Assembly: GCA_050250795.1 (NCBI GenBank)
Contig: JBFWNZ010000049.1
Span: forward strand, 1-16,373
Direction of reading: 5' to 3'
Length of the DNA stretch: 16,373 nucleotides
DNA from: JBFWNZ01 sp050250795
Lineage (GTDB): Bacteria > Pseudomonadota > Alphaproteobacteria > UBA8366
Part shown: positions 6,833-13,996 of the stretch, piece after piece
How positions within the stretch are numbered: position 1 is the stretch's first letter
Layout of the letters: each line of letters starts with the position of its first letter
The notes under the pieces: generated by a model
Told to the model about the DNA's origin: nothing
What the model saw: only the letters and a program-made list of their open reading frames with translations
Database searches by the model: none
Made by a program: the position numbers and the translations under genes

Positions 6833-7588
6833 ATGAATATCCGCCTGACCGACCGCGGGCCGCATATCGCGGTCGTGACCATCGACAATCCGCCCAAGCG
6901 CAACGCGATGACCCGGGGAATGCTGGGCGAGCTTGCGCGTCTGTGGGCCGAACTAGCGGCGGGGCCGCATCGCTGCATCGTGCTGACGGGGGCCGGCGAG
7001 CGTGCCTTCACCAGCGGCGCCGATCTGGGCGGCGACCTCAGCGTCAGCCCGGCCATGGCGCGGCAGGTGAACGACGCCCTGCTGAAGACGCGTGCCTATC
7101 CCAAGCCCATCGTCGCGGCGGTCAACGGCGACTGCGTGGCGGGCGGGGTGGAATTGCTGCTGTCGACGGATATCCGGATTGCGGCGGCGCATGCGCGCTT
7201 CGGCCTGCCGGAGGTGAAATGGGGCGTCTACCCTTTCGGCGGCGCGACGGTGAAGCTGTGGAGCCAGATCGGCTATGCGCGCGCGATGGACCTGTTGCTG
7301 ACGGGCCGGTTGATCGGCGCGGACGAGGCGGCGTCGCTGGGGCTGGTCAACCGGGTCGTGCCGGGCGAGGCCGTGATGGCCGAGGCCCTGGCCGTTGCCG
7401 AAGCCATCGCCGCGAACAGCCCGGCCGCCGTTCAGGCGGTCAAGCGGCAGGTGAGCGGCATCCTGGCCGAGGCCGCGGCGGCGCGCGAGGCGATGGAGCA
7501 GGCGCTGGGCGACGGGGTGCGGGCGAGCCCGGATTTCAAGGAAGGCGTCGCGGCGTTCCTGGAGAAGCGGGCGCCGCGTTACGCGTGA
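6833..7588 (+). CDS. Enoyl-CoA hydratase/isomerase family protein
   Basis: A 251-aa crotonase-superfamily enzyme, expected to act on an acyl-CoA thioester in the cytoplasm by hydration, isomerisation or a related reaction. The oxyanion-hole segments are present (FTSGADL at 59-65; NGDCVAGGVELL at 98-109). So are glutamates at both positions used by true enoyl-CoA hydratases: Glu107 after the GG, and Glu127 in GLPEVKWG. The C-terminal part follows the usual pattern, with LTGRLIGADEAASLGLVNRVV at 156-176. Start ATG 6833 has GAGGGATGAG upstream. The gene is convergent with the acyl-CoA synthetase and the two coding ends overlap by 10 bp. Proximity to that synthetase and to four dioxygenases suggests a catabolic acyl-CoA pathway, but the substrate is not known. 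Confidence 0.9.
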   Translation: MNIRLTDRGPHIAVVTIDNPPKRNAMTRGMLGELARLWAELAAGPHRCIVLTGAGERAFTSGADLGGDLSVSPAMARQVNDALLKTRAYPKPIVAAVNGDCVAGGVELLLSTDIRIAAAHARFGLPEVKWGVYPFGGATVKLWSQIGYARAMDLLLTGRLIGADEAASLGLVNRVVPGEAVMAEALAVAEAIAANSPAAVQAVKRQVSGILAEAAAAREAMEQALGDGVRASPDFKEGVAAFLEKRAPRYA

Positions 7589-9144
7589 GGCCGGACGAAA
7601 AGCTCGGCCAGCCGGCTGCGCTGAATCTTGCCGGTGGTGGTGAGCGGCAGGTCGCGGCCGGGGATCACCCGCAGCCGGCGCGGCACCTTGTATGCGGCAA
7701 GGTTTGCACGGCAATGCGCCTGCAAGGCTGCCTCGTCGGGCGGGGCGGCTTCGTCGCGCGGTACGATCACGGCGGCCACGACCTCGTCGCGCCTTGCATC
7801 CGGCAGTCCGATGACGAAGGCCGTCTCGACGCCGGGGTGCCGGCATAGCACGGCCTCGACCTCGGCCGGGGCGAGGTTGATGCCGCCGGTCTTGATCATC
7901 TCCTTCAGCCGTCCCCGGAACCGCACCTGCCCCGCATCGTCGATCAGGCCGAGATCGCCGGTCACGAACCACCCATCCGCGGTGAAGGCCGCGGCGTTGA
8001 CATCCGGTCCGTCCAGATAGCCGGGCGTCACATAGCCGCGCACCAGGATTTCTCCCGTTTCGCCGTCCGGCAGCGGCATGCGGGTGGCCGGGTCCACGAT
8101 GCGGATCGTGACGCCGGGAAGCGGCCGGCCGTTCGCGGCCAGCCGGCGCGCCAGCGGGTCGTGCGCGTCGGTCACCGCGCAATTCCCGTAGACCTCGGTC
8201 AGGCCGTAGACGTTGCAGATTTCGCGGGCGCCGAGATCGACGAGACGCTGGACCTGTTCCGGCGTTCCGATGGTGACGCCGGTGCGCAGGCTGGAAAGGT
8301 CGCGGCGCGGTCGGTCGGGATGCTCCCAGAGTGCCAAAGCCATATTGGGGGTGGCATAGACGGCGGTGCAGCCTTCGCGTTCGATCAGCGCCAGCGCTTC
8401 GCCGGCGTCGAACCGCTCTTGCAGCACGATGGCGCTGCCATGCGTCCAGGCGGCGAACAGGGCGTTCACGCAGCCCAGCGACCAGAACAGCGACACCGCC
8501 AGCCAGAGCCGGTCGTCCGGCGTCAGATGCTGGCGCTCGCCGATATGCCACATGTTCTCGATCAGCGCGAAATGTTGCAGCGGGACGCATTTCGGCCGGG
8601 CGGTCGAGCCGGAAGTGTACAGAATGAAGCCGGGATCCGCGGGTCGGGCGGCCGGTGCAGGGGGCGGCCCGTCGCCCAGCGCATGAAAGGCGGCGTAAGC
8701 GATCCGGTCGGCGCCCTCGGCCGGCCCGTCGACCACGATCACCCGGTCGAGCGGCACGCCCGTCGCTTCCGTCAGCGCCAGCAGGTCGCGCCCGGCGAAG
8801 CGCGCCTGGACGACCAGCCAGCGGACCTGCGCATGGGCCAGCTGGTAGGCGAGTTCCGGGGCGGTCAGCCAGGTGTTGAGCCCGACCACGGAGGCGCCCA
8901 GATGCATGGCTGCGAAGGCGCAGGGCACCCATTCGGGGCGGTTGCCCATCAGGATGCCGACCCGGCCGCCGGGTGCGACGCCGATCTTCCGGAAGGCGGC
9001 AGCAAGCCGCGAAACCTCGGCGGCGACATCCGCAAAATGCCAGCGGATACCGCCGCCGATCAGGGCCTCGCGATCCGGATAGCGCCGCGCCAGTTCCGCC
9101 ACGAGTTCCGGAACCGTGCGGCTCTCCGGCATGCGCGGCGGCAT
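7579..9144 (-). CDS. AMP-dependent acyl-CoA synthetase/ligase (ANL superfamily)
   Basis: A 521-aa enzyme expected to activate a carboxylic acid with ATP and CoA through an acyl-adenylate. The motifs occur in order. The P-loop ILYTSGSTARPK is at 174-185. NVYGLTEVYG (311-320) is the A5 region. GWFVTGDL (391-398) and RFRGRLKEMIKTGG (408-421) mark the hinge to the C-terminal domain. TTTGKIQR, with catalytic Lys506, is near the end. It most resembles fatty-acid or crotonobetaine/carnitine-CoA ligase-type members rather than acetyl-CoA synthetases; this is a family impression, not a substrate call. ATG 9144 follows the stop of dioxygenase 2 after one base, so the two are surely cotranscribed and probably coupled; ATG 9132 is a possible alternative. 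The 3' end overlaps the convergent hydratase gene by 10 bp. Confidence 0.92.
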   Translation of the reverse strand: MPPRMPESRTVPELVAELARRYPDREALIGGGIRWHFADVAAEVSRLAAAFRKIGVAPGGRVGILMGNRPEWVPCAFAAMHLGASVVGLNTWLTAPELAYQLAHAQVRWLVVQARFAGRDLLALTEATGVPLDRVIVVDGPAEGADRIAYAAFHALGDGPPPAPAARPADPGFILYTSGSTARPKCVPLQHFALIENMWHIGERQHLTPDDRLWLAVSLFWSLGCVNALFAAWTHGSAIVLQERFDAGEALALIEREGCTAVYATPNMALALWEHPDRPRRDLSSLRTGVTIGTPEQVQRLVDLGAREICNVYGLTEVYGNCAVTDAHDPLARRLAANGRPLPGVTIRIVDPATRMPLPDGETGEILVRGYVTPGYLDGPDVNAAAFTADGWFVTGDLGLIDDAGQVRFRGRLKEMIKTGGINLAPAEVEAVLCRHPGVETAFVIGLPDARRDEVVAAVIVPRDEAAPPDEAALQAHCRANLAAYKVPRRLRVIPGRDLPLTTTGKIQRSRLAELFVRPHA

Positions 9145-9145
9145 A

Positions 9146-10033
9146 TCAGGCCGCTTCGTACATCTCGCTCGGCTGGCCGCGGACCGTGGTGCGGACGAAG
9201 ATGCGCCGCTCGTTGCGCGGATAGTCCAGCCGGCCGCAATGCATGACGCCGGCGCGGTTCTCCCAGAGCAGGGTGTCGCCCACGCGCCACTCATGCTCCC
9301 AGCGGAACTCGTCACGGTCGATCCAGTCGAACAACTCGTCGAGCAGCGCGTCGCTCTCGGCCTCCGATACGCCCTGGATGCGCACGGTCATCAGCGGGTT
9401 CACATAGATCGCGGGCTTGCGCGTGATCGGATGGACGCAGATCACCGGATGCGTGACCGTCGTGTTCTCCTTGCCTTCCTTGTCGAGCGAGGCGGCGGCC
9501 ACGTTGGTCAGCTTGTTGCGCGAGTTGTAGCCATAGGAGAACTCGGCGCGCAGGCCGCGCAACCGCTGCTTCATCTGCGCGGGCAACCGCTCATAGGCCG
9601 TGTACATGTTGGCGAAGCAGGTGTTGCCGCCATAGGAGGGCACTTCGATGGAGTGCAGCAGGGTCGCCTTGGCGGGAACCGGGTCGTAGGACAGGTCCGA
9701 GTGCCAGCCGTCGCGCAGCTTCTCCATCGCGCCGCGGCTCGCGGCGGTGATGTCGAATTTCCCGCCTTCATCGACATTCTGCATCATCACGACCTCCGGC
9801 ACTTCATGGTGCTGGAAGCGCCGCTGCACATGCGGCTGCAGGTCGCCGAAATGGCGGGCGAATCCGGCGAGGCCCTTGGCGTCGAGGGGGGCGTCGCGGA
9901 AGCGCAGGACCAGATGGTCCAGGAAGGCCTGTTCGATGATGGCAACGTCCTTCGGGTCGAGCGGCCGGGCCGGATCGATGCCGCGGATTTCGGCGCCGAG
10001 GATGTCGCCGACGGGATGCACGGTTGCGGACAT
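9146..10033 (-). CDS. TauD/TfdA-family Fe(II)/2-oxoglutarate dioxygenase (copy 2)
   Basis: A 295-aa member of the taurine dioxygenase family. The iron ligands are His111 and Asp113 in DGWHSDLSYD (the variant HSD), and His265 in AGVMHCGR. Arg276/277 and Arg281 are candidates for 2-oxoglutarate binding. It shares the VPSYGGNTCFANMYTAYERLP block (131-151) with copy 3, but the rest is clearly diverged, so it is not a recent duplicate. Start ATG 10033 has a GAGAG ribosome-site-like sequence. It is followed after one base by the acyl-CoA synthetase and preceded after 129 bp by dioxygenase copy 3 on the same strand. The coupling to the synthetase suggests that its product, or its substrate, is a carboxylic acid used as a CoA thioester. 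That is inference. Confidence 0.9.
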   Translation of the reverse strand: MSATVHPVGDILGAEIRGIDPARPLDPKDVAIIEQAFLDHLVLRFRDAPLDAKGLAGFARHFGDLQPHVQRRFQHHEVPEVVMMQNVDEGGKFDITAASRGAMEKLRDGWHSDLSYDPVPAKATLLHSIEVPSYGGNTCFANMYTAYERLPAQMKQRLRGLRAEFSYGYNSRNKLTNVAAASLDKEGKENTTVTHPVICVHPITRKPAIYVNPLMTVRIQGVSEAESDALLDELFDWIDRDEFRWEHEWRVGDTLLWENRAGVMHCGRLDYPRNERRIFVRTTVRGQPSEMYEAA

Positions 10034-10063
10034 GGGCGTCTCTCGCTGTTGCTTCCTACCTGT

Positions 10064-10080
10064 GGCGCCTTGCCGGCGCC
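10064..10080. other. 6-bp inverted repeat between dioxygenase copies 3 and 2
   Basis: GGCGCC, five bases, GGCGCC in the 129-bp gap between the two minus-strand dioxygenase genes. It could form a small hairpin in the transcript leader of copy 2. No U-run follows on either strand, so termination is doubtful. Each arm is itself a palindrome common in GC-rich DNA. Confidence 0.25.
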
Positions 10081-10162
10081 TGTTCTGCGGCCGTCCCCCG
10101 ACGAGCCGGAAGCGAGTGTACCCTACCGATTTACCTTGGACGAGAGCCCGAACGCCGCAGCA

Positions 10163-11017
10163 TCACGCCGGCCGGTCGCCCTCGATGGTGACGCGATGCA
10201 TCCGCCGCCGCTGGCCCTGATAGTCGGGCACCGCGTAATGCTGGGTGCAGCGGTTGTCCCACAGCGCGAGCGATCCCGGTGCCCACCGGAAGCGACACGT
10301 GAATTCCGGCTTTGTCGCATGCTCGCGCAGGAAGCCGAGCAGGGGGCCGCTTTCGGCCTCGGTCATGCCCGCGAGCCGCTGGACATGCACGCCGATATAG
10401 AGCGACCGGCGGCCCGTTTCCGGATGGGTCCGGACCAGCGGATGCTCGGCCGTGATCGGATCGGCGCGTTCCTGAAGGTTCGTCGCCATCGAGGTCTTGC
10501 CGCCATAGCGGTCGGCGCGCGAACCGGCCTTGCCCGGCGTGTCGCCGACGCAGTGCGACCGCTGTCCCGCCAGCATCGCCTGCATGGCCGGGCTCAGCCG
10601 CTCCAGGGCCAGATACATGTTCGCGAACATGGTGTCGCCGCCATAGGGCGGAACTTCATGCGCATACAGCATCGTCGCCATGGCCGGCTGCGGGTTGAAC
10701 ATCTGGTCGGTGTGCCAGACGCTGCCGAAGGTGTAGGTGTCGTCCGGCTCCTTGCGGATTTCCAGCACCTCGGGCTGCTCCGGCAGGCCGCGCATATAGG
10801 GGTGGAGGTGGATGCCGCCGAAGCGCCGCGCGAAGGCCACCTGCTGCGCCGGGGTGATGTCCTGGTCGCGGAAGAACACCACGAGATGGTCGAGAAAGGC
10901 CTGCTTGATCTCCGCGAAGACGTCGGTGCCGAGGTCTTCGGACAGGTCGATGCCGTCGATCTCCGCGCCCAGCGCGCCGGCCAGCGGCCGGACGCCGATA
11001 TATCGGTAGTTGCGCAT
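10163..11017 (-). CDS. TauD/TfdA-family Fe(II)/2-oxoglutarate dioxygenase (copy 3)
   Basis: A 284-aa dioxygenase, the copy closest to the classical TauD spacing. His102 and Asp104 lie in VWHTDQMF, His260 in NRCTQHYAVPDY, and Arg271 and Arg275 sit 11 and 15 residues after the distal His, as in E. coli TauD. It has GAEIDGIDLSEDL (17-29) near the N-terminus and VPPYGGDTMFANMYLALERL (122-141). ATG 11017 follows a strong GGAGGAAC site; the frame stays open further upstream but that translation is proline/arginine-rich and unlike the family. The gene heads the probable operon copy 3 > copy 2 > acyl-CoA synthetase and is divergent from the HerA-like gene across 148 bp. Taurine cannot be assumed as substrate. 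Confidence 0.9.
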   Translation of the reverse strand: MRNYRYIGVRPLAGALGAEIDGIDLSEDLGTDVFAEIKQAFLDHLVVFFRDQDITPAQQVAFARRFGGIHLHPYMRGLPEQPEVLEIRKEPDDTYTFGSVWHTDQMFNPQPAMATMLYAHEVPPYGGDTMFANMYLALERLSPAMQAMLAGQRSHCVGDTPGKAGSRADRYGGKTSMATNLQERADPITAEHPLVRTHPETGRRSLYIGVHVQRLAGMTEAESGPLLGFLREHATKPEFTCRFRWAPGSLALWDNRCTQHYAVPDYQGQRRRMHRVTIEGDRPA

Positions 11018-11165
11018 GTTTCTGTTCCTCCGCTCCCGCGACTCTGCCGGAGCCGGCATGCGGGCGTCAATTCGTCCGGACAAGCCGGCGGACGATCCCG
11101 AGGCTGGACCGGCGGCCGCGGCAACGGCAGAATCCAGGACGCATAGCGAAGGGGGACGGGCAGCC

Positions 11166-12611
11166 GTGTCGGAAGGAACCATCCTGTTGGGCGCAGGCGA
11201 TGCGCCGGTATCGCTCGATCTGCGCTTCGCCAACCGCCACGGGCTGATCGCCGGGGCGACCGGAACCGGGAAGACGGTGACGTTGCAGGTGCTGGTCGAG
11301 GGATTGTCGGCGGCGGGGGTGCCGGTGTTCCTCGCCGATGTGAAGGGCGATCTGTCCGGTCTCGCCGTGCCGGGCAACGGCTCGGACAAGCTGCGCGAAC
11401 GGGCGCAACGCACCGGTGTCGCGAACTATGAACCCCAGGGGACCCCGGTCGTGTTCTGGGATGTGTTCGGCGCCGGCGGCCATCCGATCCGCGCCACGAT
11501 CTCCGATCTGGGCCCGCTGCTGCTGGCGCAGTTGTTCGAGCTGAACGACACGCAGGAAGGCGTGCTGCACGCCGCCTTCGCCTATGCCGACGACCAGGGG
11601 CTGCTGCTGCTCGACCTGAAGGATCTGCGTGCGCTGCTGGCGCATGTGGCGGACAAGCGCGACGCGTTGAGCGCGACCTACGGCAATATCGCGCCGGCAT
11701 CGGTCGCCTCGGTGCAGCGGCGGCTGATGGTGATCGAGCGCGAGGGCGGTGCCGCCTTCTTCGGCGAGCCGGCGGTCGACATCCGCGATCTGCTGCGTTG
11801 CGACGACCAGGGCCGCGGGCTCGTGCATCTGCTGGTGGCCGACCGGCTGATCCGCACGCCGCGCCTCTACGCCACCCTTCTGCTCTGGCTGCTCGCGGAA
11901 CTGTTCGAGGACCTGCCCGAGGTGGGCGACCGCGACCGGCCGCGTTTCGTGCTGGTGTTCGACGAGGCGCATCTGCTGTTCGACCGCGCGCCGCGCGCGC
12001 TGGTCGACCGGGTGGAGCAGGTGGTGCGCCTGATCCGCTCGAAGGGCGTCGGCGTCTATTTCGTCACCCAGTCGCCGAGCGATCTGCCGCCGGATGTGCT
12101 GGGCCAGCTCGGCAACCGCGTGCAGCACGCGCTCCGGGCCTTCACGCCGCAGGACCAGCGCGCGGTGCGCGCCGCGGCCGAGACCTTCCGCGCCAATCCC
12201 GATTTCTCGACGGCGGCGGCGATCACCGAGTTGGCGGTGGGCGAGGCGCTTGTCTCGCCGCTCGATGCGCGCGGCATGCCGGGGGTGGTCGAGCGCGCCT
12301 ATATCCGGCCGCCGGCCTCGCGGATCGGGCCTGCGACGCCCGCGGAATGCGCGGCGGCGCGGCAGGCCAGCCCCTATGCCGGCATCTACGACACGCCGGT
12401 CGACCGAGAATCCGCCTACGAGATACTGGCCAGGAGGGTGGCGCCGCCGCCGAAGCCGGACCCTGCGCCGAAGCCGGCGCCGCAACGCGGCGGTTCGCTG
12501 GGCGAGACCTTCGGCACCACGCTGGCGAAGAGCGTGGCGCGCGGTGTGGGCGCGCAAATCGGTTACGCTATCGTGCGCGGCATCCTGGGCGCGATTCTCA
12601 AGGGCCGTTGA
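11166..12611 (+). CDS. HerA-like (DUF853/YjgR family) P-loop ATPase
   Basis: A 481-aa protein of the DUF853 family, which includes E. coli YjgR (about 500 aa). It is related to the HerA/FtsK motor ATPases. Walker A is GATGTGKT (30-37) inside the characteristic NRHGLIAGATGTGKTVTLQ segment (23-41). LADVKGDLSGLA (57-68) follows, and Walker B is VLVFDEAH (262-269). TQSPSDLPPDVLGQLGNRVQ (301-320) is the conserved sensor/arginine region, and a proline-rich linker (about 427-440) precedes the typical C-terminal GETFGTTLAKSVARGVG. The GTG start at 11166 is chosen because family members begin a few residues before the ILLG segment and AAGGGGG lies upstream. ATG 11058 is an in-frame alternative. The cellular function of the family is not settled. 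It appears unrelated to the surrounding catabolic genes. Confidence 0.9.
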   Translation: MSEGTILLGAGDAPVSLDLRFANRHGLIAGATGTGKTVTLQVLVEGLSAAGVPVFLADVKGDLSGLAVPGNGSDKLRERAQRTGVANYEPQGTPVVFWDVFGAGGHPIRATISDLGPLLLAQLFELNDTQEGVLHAAFAYADDQGLLLLDLKDLRALLAHVADKRDALSATYGNIAPASVASVQRRLMVIEREGGAAFFGEPAVDIRDLLRCDDQGRGLVHLLVADRLIRTPRLYATLLLWLLAELFEDLPEVGDRDRPRFVLVFDEAHLLFDRAPRALVDRVEQVVRLIRSKGVGVYFVTQSPSDLPPDVLGQLGNRVQHALRAFTPQDQRAVRAAAETFRANPDFSTAAAITELAVGEALVSPLDARGMPGVVERAYIRPPASRIGPATPAECAAARQASPYAGIYDTPVDRESAYEILARRVAPPPKPDPAPKPAPQRGGSLGETFGTTLAKSVARGVGAQIGYAIVRGILGAILKGR

Positions 12612-12618
12612 ACGGCCC
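12602..12618. terminator. Possible hairpin at the end of the HerA-like gene
   Basis: GGGCCGTTGAACGGCCC is a perfect inverted repeat that includes the stop codon of the HerA-like gene, and can fold as a 6-bp stem with a TTGAA loop. It lies in the short space before the convergent dioxygenase 4 stop, so it could slow polymerase from either side. No U-tract follows, so a Rho-independent role is uncertain. Confidence 0.35.
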
Positions 12619-12632
12619 GCGCACCGACGCCG

Positions 12633-13529
12633 TCAGGCGGCGATGACGGCGTCGCCGGCGATCTGGGCGCGGTGCATGATCCGGCGTGCATCGGCATCGA
12701 ACGGGTCGCGCCGGTGCATGGTCGCCCGGTTGTCCCAGATCACGAGGTCGCCGACCCGCCAGCGCTGCGTCCAGACCAGGGATGGCTGGGTCGCATGCGC
12801 CCAGAGCCGGTCGAGCAGGCGTTCGCTCTCCTCCAGGTCCATGCCCAGGATGTAGCCGTTGCGACGGCGACCGAGCAGCAGGCACTTCCGCCCGGTCACC
12901 GGATGGATGCTGACCAGCGGGTGACGCGCGCCCGGCGTCTGGCGCGGATCGGTGACCGGCTGGTACTCCTTGCGCAGCTCGCCCGCGCTGTTGAGGCTGT
13001 TGTCGTGGATCGCCACGCGGCCTTCGACGGCCCGCTTCAGATCCTCGGGCAGGGTGTCATAGGCCTTGGCCATGCTGGCGAAGGAGGTGTCGCCGCCGCT
13101 GGCGGGCACCTCAAGCGCATACAGCACGATGCCGGCCGGCGGCAGGTCCTTGTAGGTCATGTCCGCATGCCAGGCGGCCTCGCCGGCGCCCAGATTGCCG
13201 ATCGGCGTCCCGTTCTCGATCACGTTCGAGATCACCATCAGGTCCGGATAGTCCGGCAGGAAGGGCTTGTTGGAATATCGGTTGGGATGCGGCGGCATCA
13301 GATTGCCGAAGGTCCGGCTGAATGCGAGCAGGTCGTCGTCGCTCATCCGCTGGTCGCGGAACAGCAGGACCGAATATTCCGCCCAGGCGGCGCGGACGGC
13401 CGCGGCCGTGCCGGCGTCGAACGGCCGGGACAGATCGAGGCCGCAGATTTCGGCGCCGAGCGCAGGCGACGCCGGCCGGATGTCGAGCCGGACGGTCGTT
13501 GCGGTCGGGCCGGATTGCTTGCTTGTCAT
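12633..13529 (-). CDS. TauD/TfdA-family Fe(II)/2-oxoglutarate dioxygenase (copy 4)
   Basis: A 298-aa dioxygenase with iron ligands His121 and Asp123 in AWHADMTYKD (the variant HAD) and His272 in RATMHRRDPFD. Arg283 and Arg287, 11 and 15 residues after the distal His, fit the TauD pattern. Other family marks are GAEICGLDLSRPF (25-37), LLFRDQ (55-60) and VPASGGDTSFASMAKAYDTLP (141-161). ATG 13529 has AAGGGAG upstream. It stands alone: the HerA-like gene converges from the left with a 21-bp gap, and a small hypothetical gene diverges on the right. It is therefore regulated separately from copies 1-3. A promoter-like TATACT and a dyad lie just upstream. The substrate is unknown. Confidence 0.9.
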   Translation of the reverse strand: MTSKQSGPTATTVRLDIRPASPALGAEICGLDLSRPFDAGTAAAVRAAWAEYSVLLFRDQRMSDDDLLAFSRTFGNLMPPHPNRYSNKPFLPDYPDLMVISNVIENGTPIGNLGAGEAAWHADMTYKDLPPAGIVLYALEVPASGGDTSFASMAKAYDTLPEDLKRAVEGRVAIHDNSLNSAGELRKEYQPVTDPRQTPGARHPLVSIHPVTGRKCLLLGRRRNGYILGMDLEESERLLDRLWAHATQPSLVWTQRWRVGDLVIWDNRATMHRRDPFDADARRIMHRAQIAGDAVIAA

Positions 13530-13571
13530 GAGCCCAACGCTCCCTTTGTTTCCTCCCAGGGACGTGCCCGT

Positions 13572-13577
13572 AGTATA
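13572..13577 (-). promoter_or_regulatory. Candidate -10 element for dioxygenase copy 4
   Basis: On the minus strand this reads TATACT, five of six bases of the sigma-70 -10 consensus, about 43 bases upstream of the copy 4 ATG. No clear -35 element is present at the right distance, so the promoter may depend on an activator, or the match may be chance. Confidence 0.3.
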
Positions 13578-13585
13578 GCCCTGAC

Positions 13586-13609
13586 CCGGCGGTATCGGGA
13601 GTCCGCCGG
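13586..13609. promoter_or_regulatory. Perfect dyad CCGGCGG-N10-CCGCCGG between divergent genes
   Basis: A 7-bp inverted repeat with a 10-base spacer, located in the 92-bp space between dioxygenase copy 4 (minus) and the small hypothetical gene (plus). It lies immediately upstream of the candidate -10 of copy 4, where an operator or activator site would sit. GC-only arms arise easily by chance in this DNA. Confidence 0.3.
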
Positions 13610-13621
13610 ACAGAGGGCCTC

Positions 13622-13996
13622 ATGAGCGAGATCGCATTTACCGTCTGGGAGTTCGTGCGCGTGATGGTCCGCCTGGAAGCGGCGGCCGAGGGCGATCCGA
13701 AGGGTCCCCAGGCGGCGCTGCTGGCCGAATGGCAGGACATCTGGTCGGAACTCGACGCCGAACTCGCGCGGTTGGGCGAGAGCGATCCCGATTCCATGCA
13801 GGCGCTGATGCTGGATCACGATCTGCGGGTCGATCTGCCGGCGATGCAGCGGCCGGCCCTGATACGGACCTTGGACGAGGTGGTTGCCGAGATGCGGTCC
13901 GCGACGGACGGCGTCGATGCCGATCTGCGCGCCGCGCTGACGGCGGAGGCGGAGGCGCTGGACGCGCTCCGCCGCCGGCTCGCCAAAACGGATTAG
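13622..13996 (+). CDS. Hypothetical helical protein, 124 aa
   Basis: I do not recognise this protein. It is predicted to be soluble and mostly alpha-helical, acidic and rich in Ala, Glu, Asp and Leu, with no cysteine, signal peptide or membrane segment. It opens MSEIAFTVWEFVRVMVRLE and ends with a long Ala/Glu/Leu/Arg helix (about 99-122) that could form a coiled coil. The start ATG 13622 has AGAGGG upstream. Support for its being real comes from its amino-acid composition, which is not the Arg/Pro/Ala-rich type of spurious frames here, and from its fit to the space: it ends exactly where the convergent decarboxylase-family gene ends, with 4 bp shared. It is divergent from dioxygenase copy 4. 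Confidence 0.65.
   Translation: MSEIAFTVWEFVRVMVRLEAAAEGDPKGPQAALLAEWQDIWSELDAELARLGESDPDSMQALMLDHDLRVDLPAMQRPALIRTLDEVVAEMRSATDGVDADLRAALTAEAEALDALRRRLAKTD

Noticed and set aside
6953..8932. Long minus-strand open frame (659 codons) across the hydratase and the acyl-CoA synthetase
   Set aside because: It shares the strand with the synthetase but in another frame, and is antisense to the hydratase. The Arg/Ala/Pro-rich product has no recognisable motif.
10064..10080. Intrinsic terminator between dioxygenase copies 3 and 2
   Set aside because: The 6-bp stem lacks a U-run on either strand, so I list it only as an inverted repeat and still treat the genes as a possible operon.
11073..11094. 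CGTCCG...CGGACG dyad between dioxygenase 3 and the HerA-like gene
   Set aside because: Short GC-rich arms with a 10-base spacer; such repeats are common by chance here and there is no promoter element nearby to support it.
9116..11146. Long plus-strand open frame (676 codons) opposite dioxygenases 2 and 3
   Set aside because: It runs antisense to two genes with complete family motifs. Its translation is rich in Arg, His, Gly and Ala, without domains, as expected for a frame kept open by GC-rich codon bias.
11067..12557. Minus-strand open frame (496 codons) opposite the HerA-like ATPase
   Set aside because: Antisense to a gene with clear Walker motifs; composition is Arg/His/Gln-rich and unlike any family.
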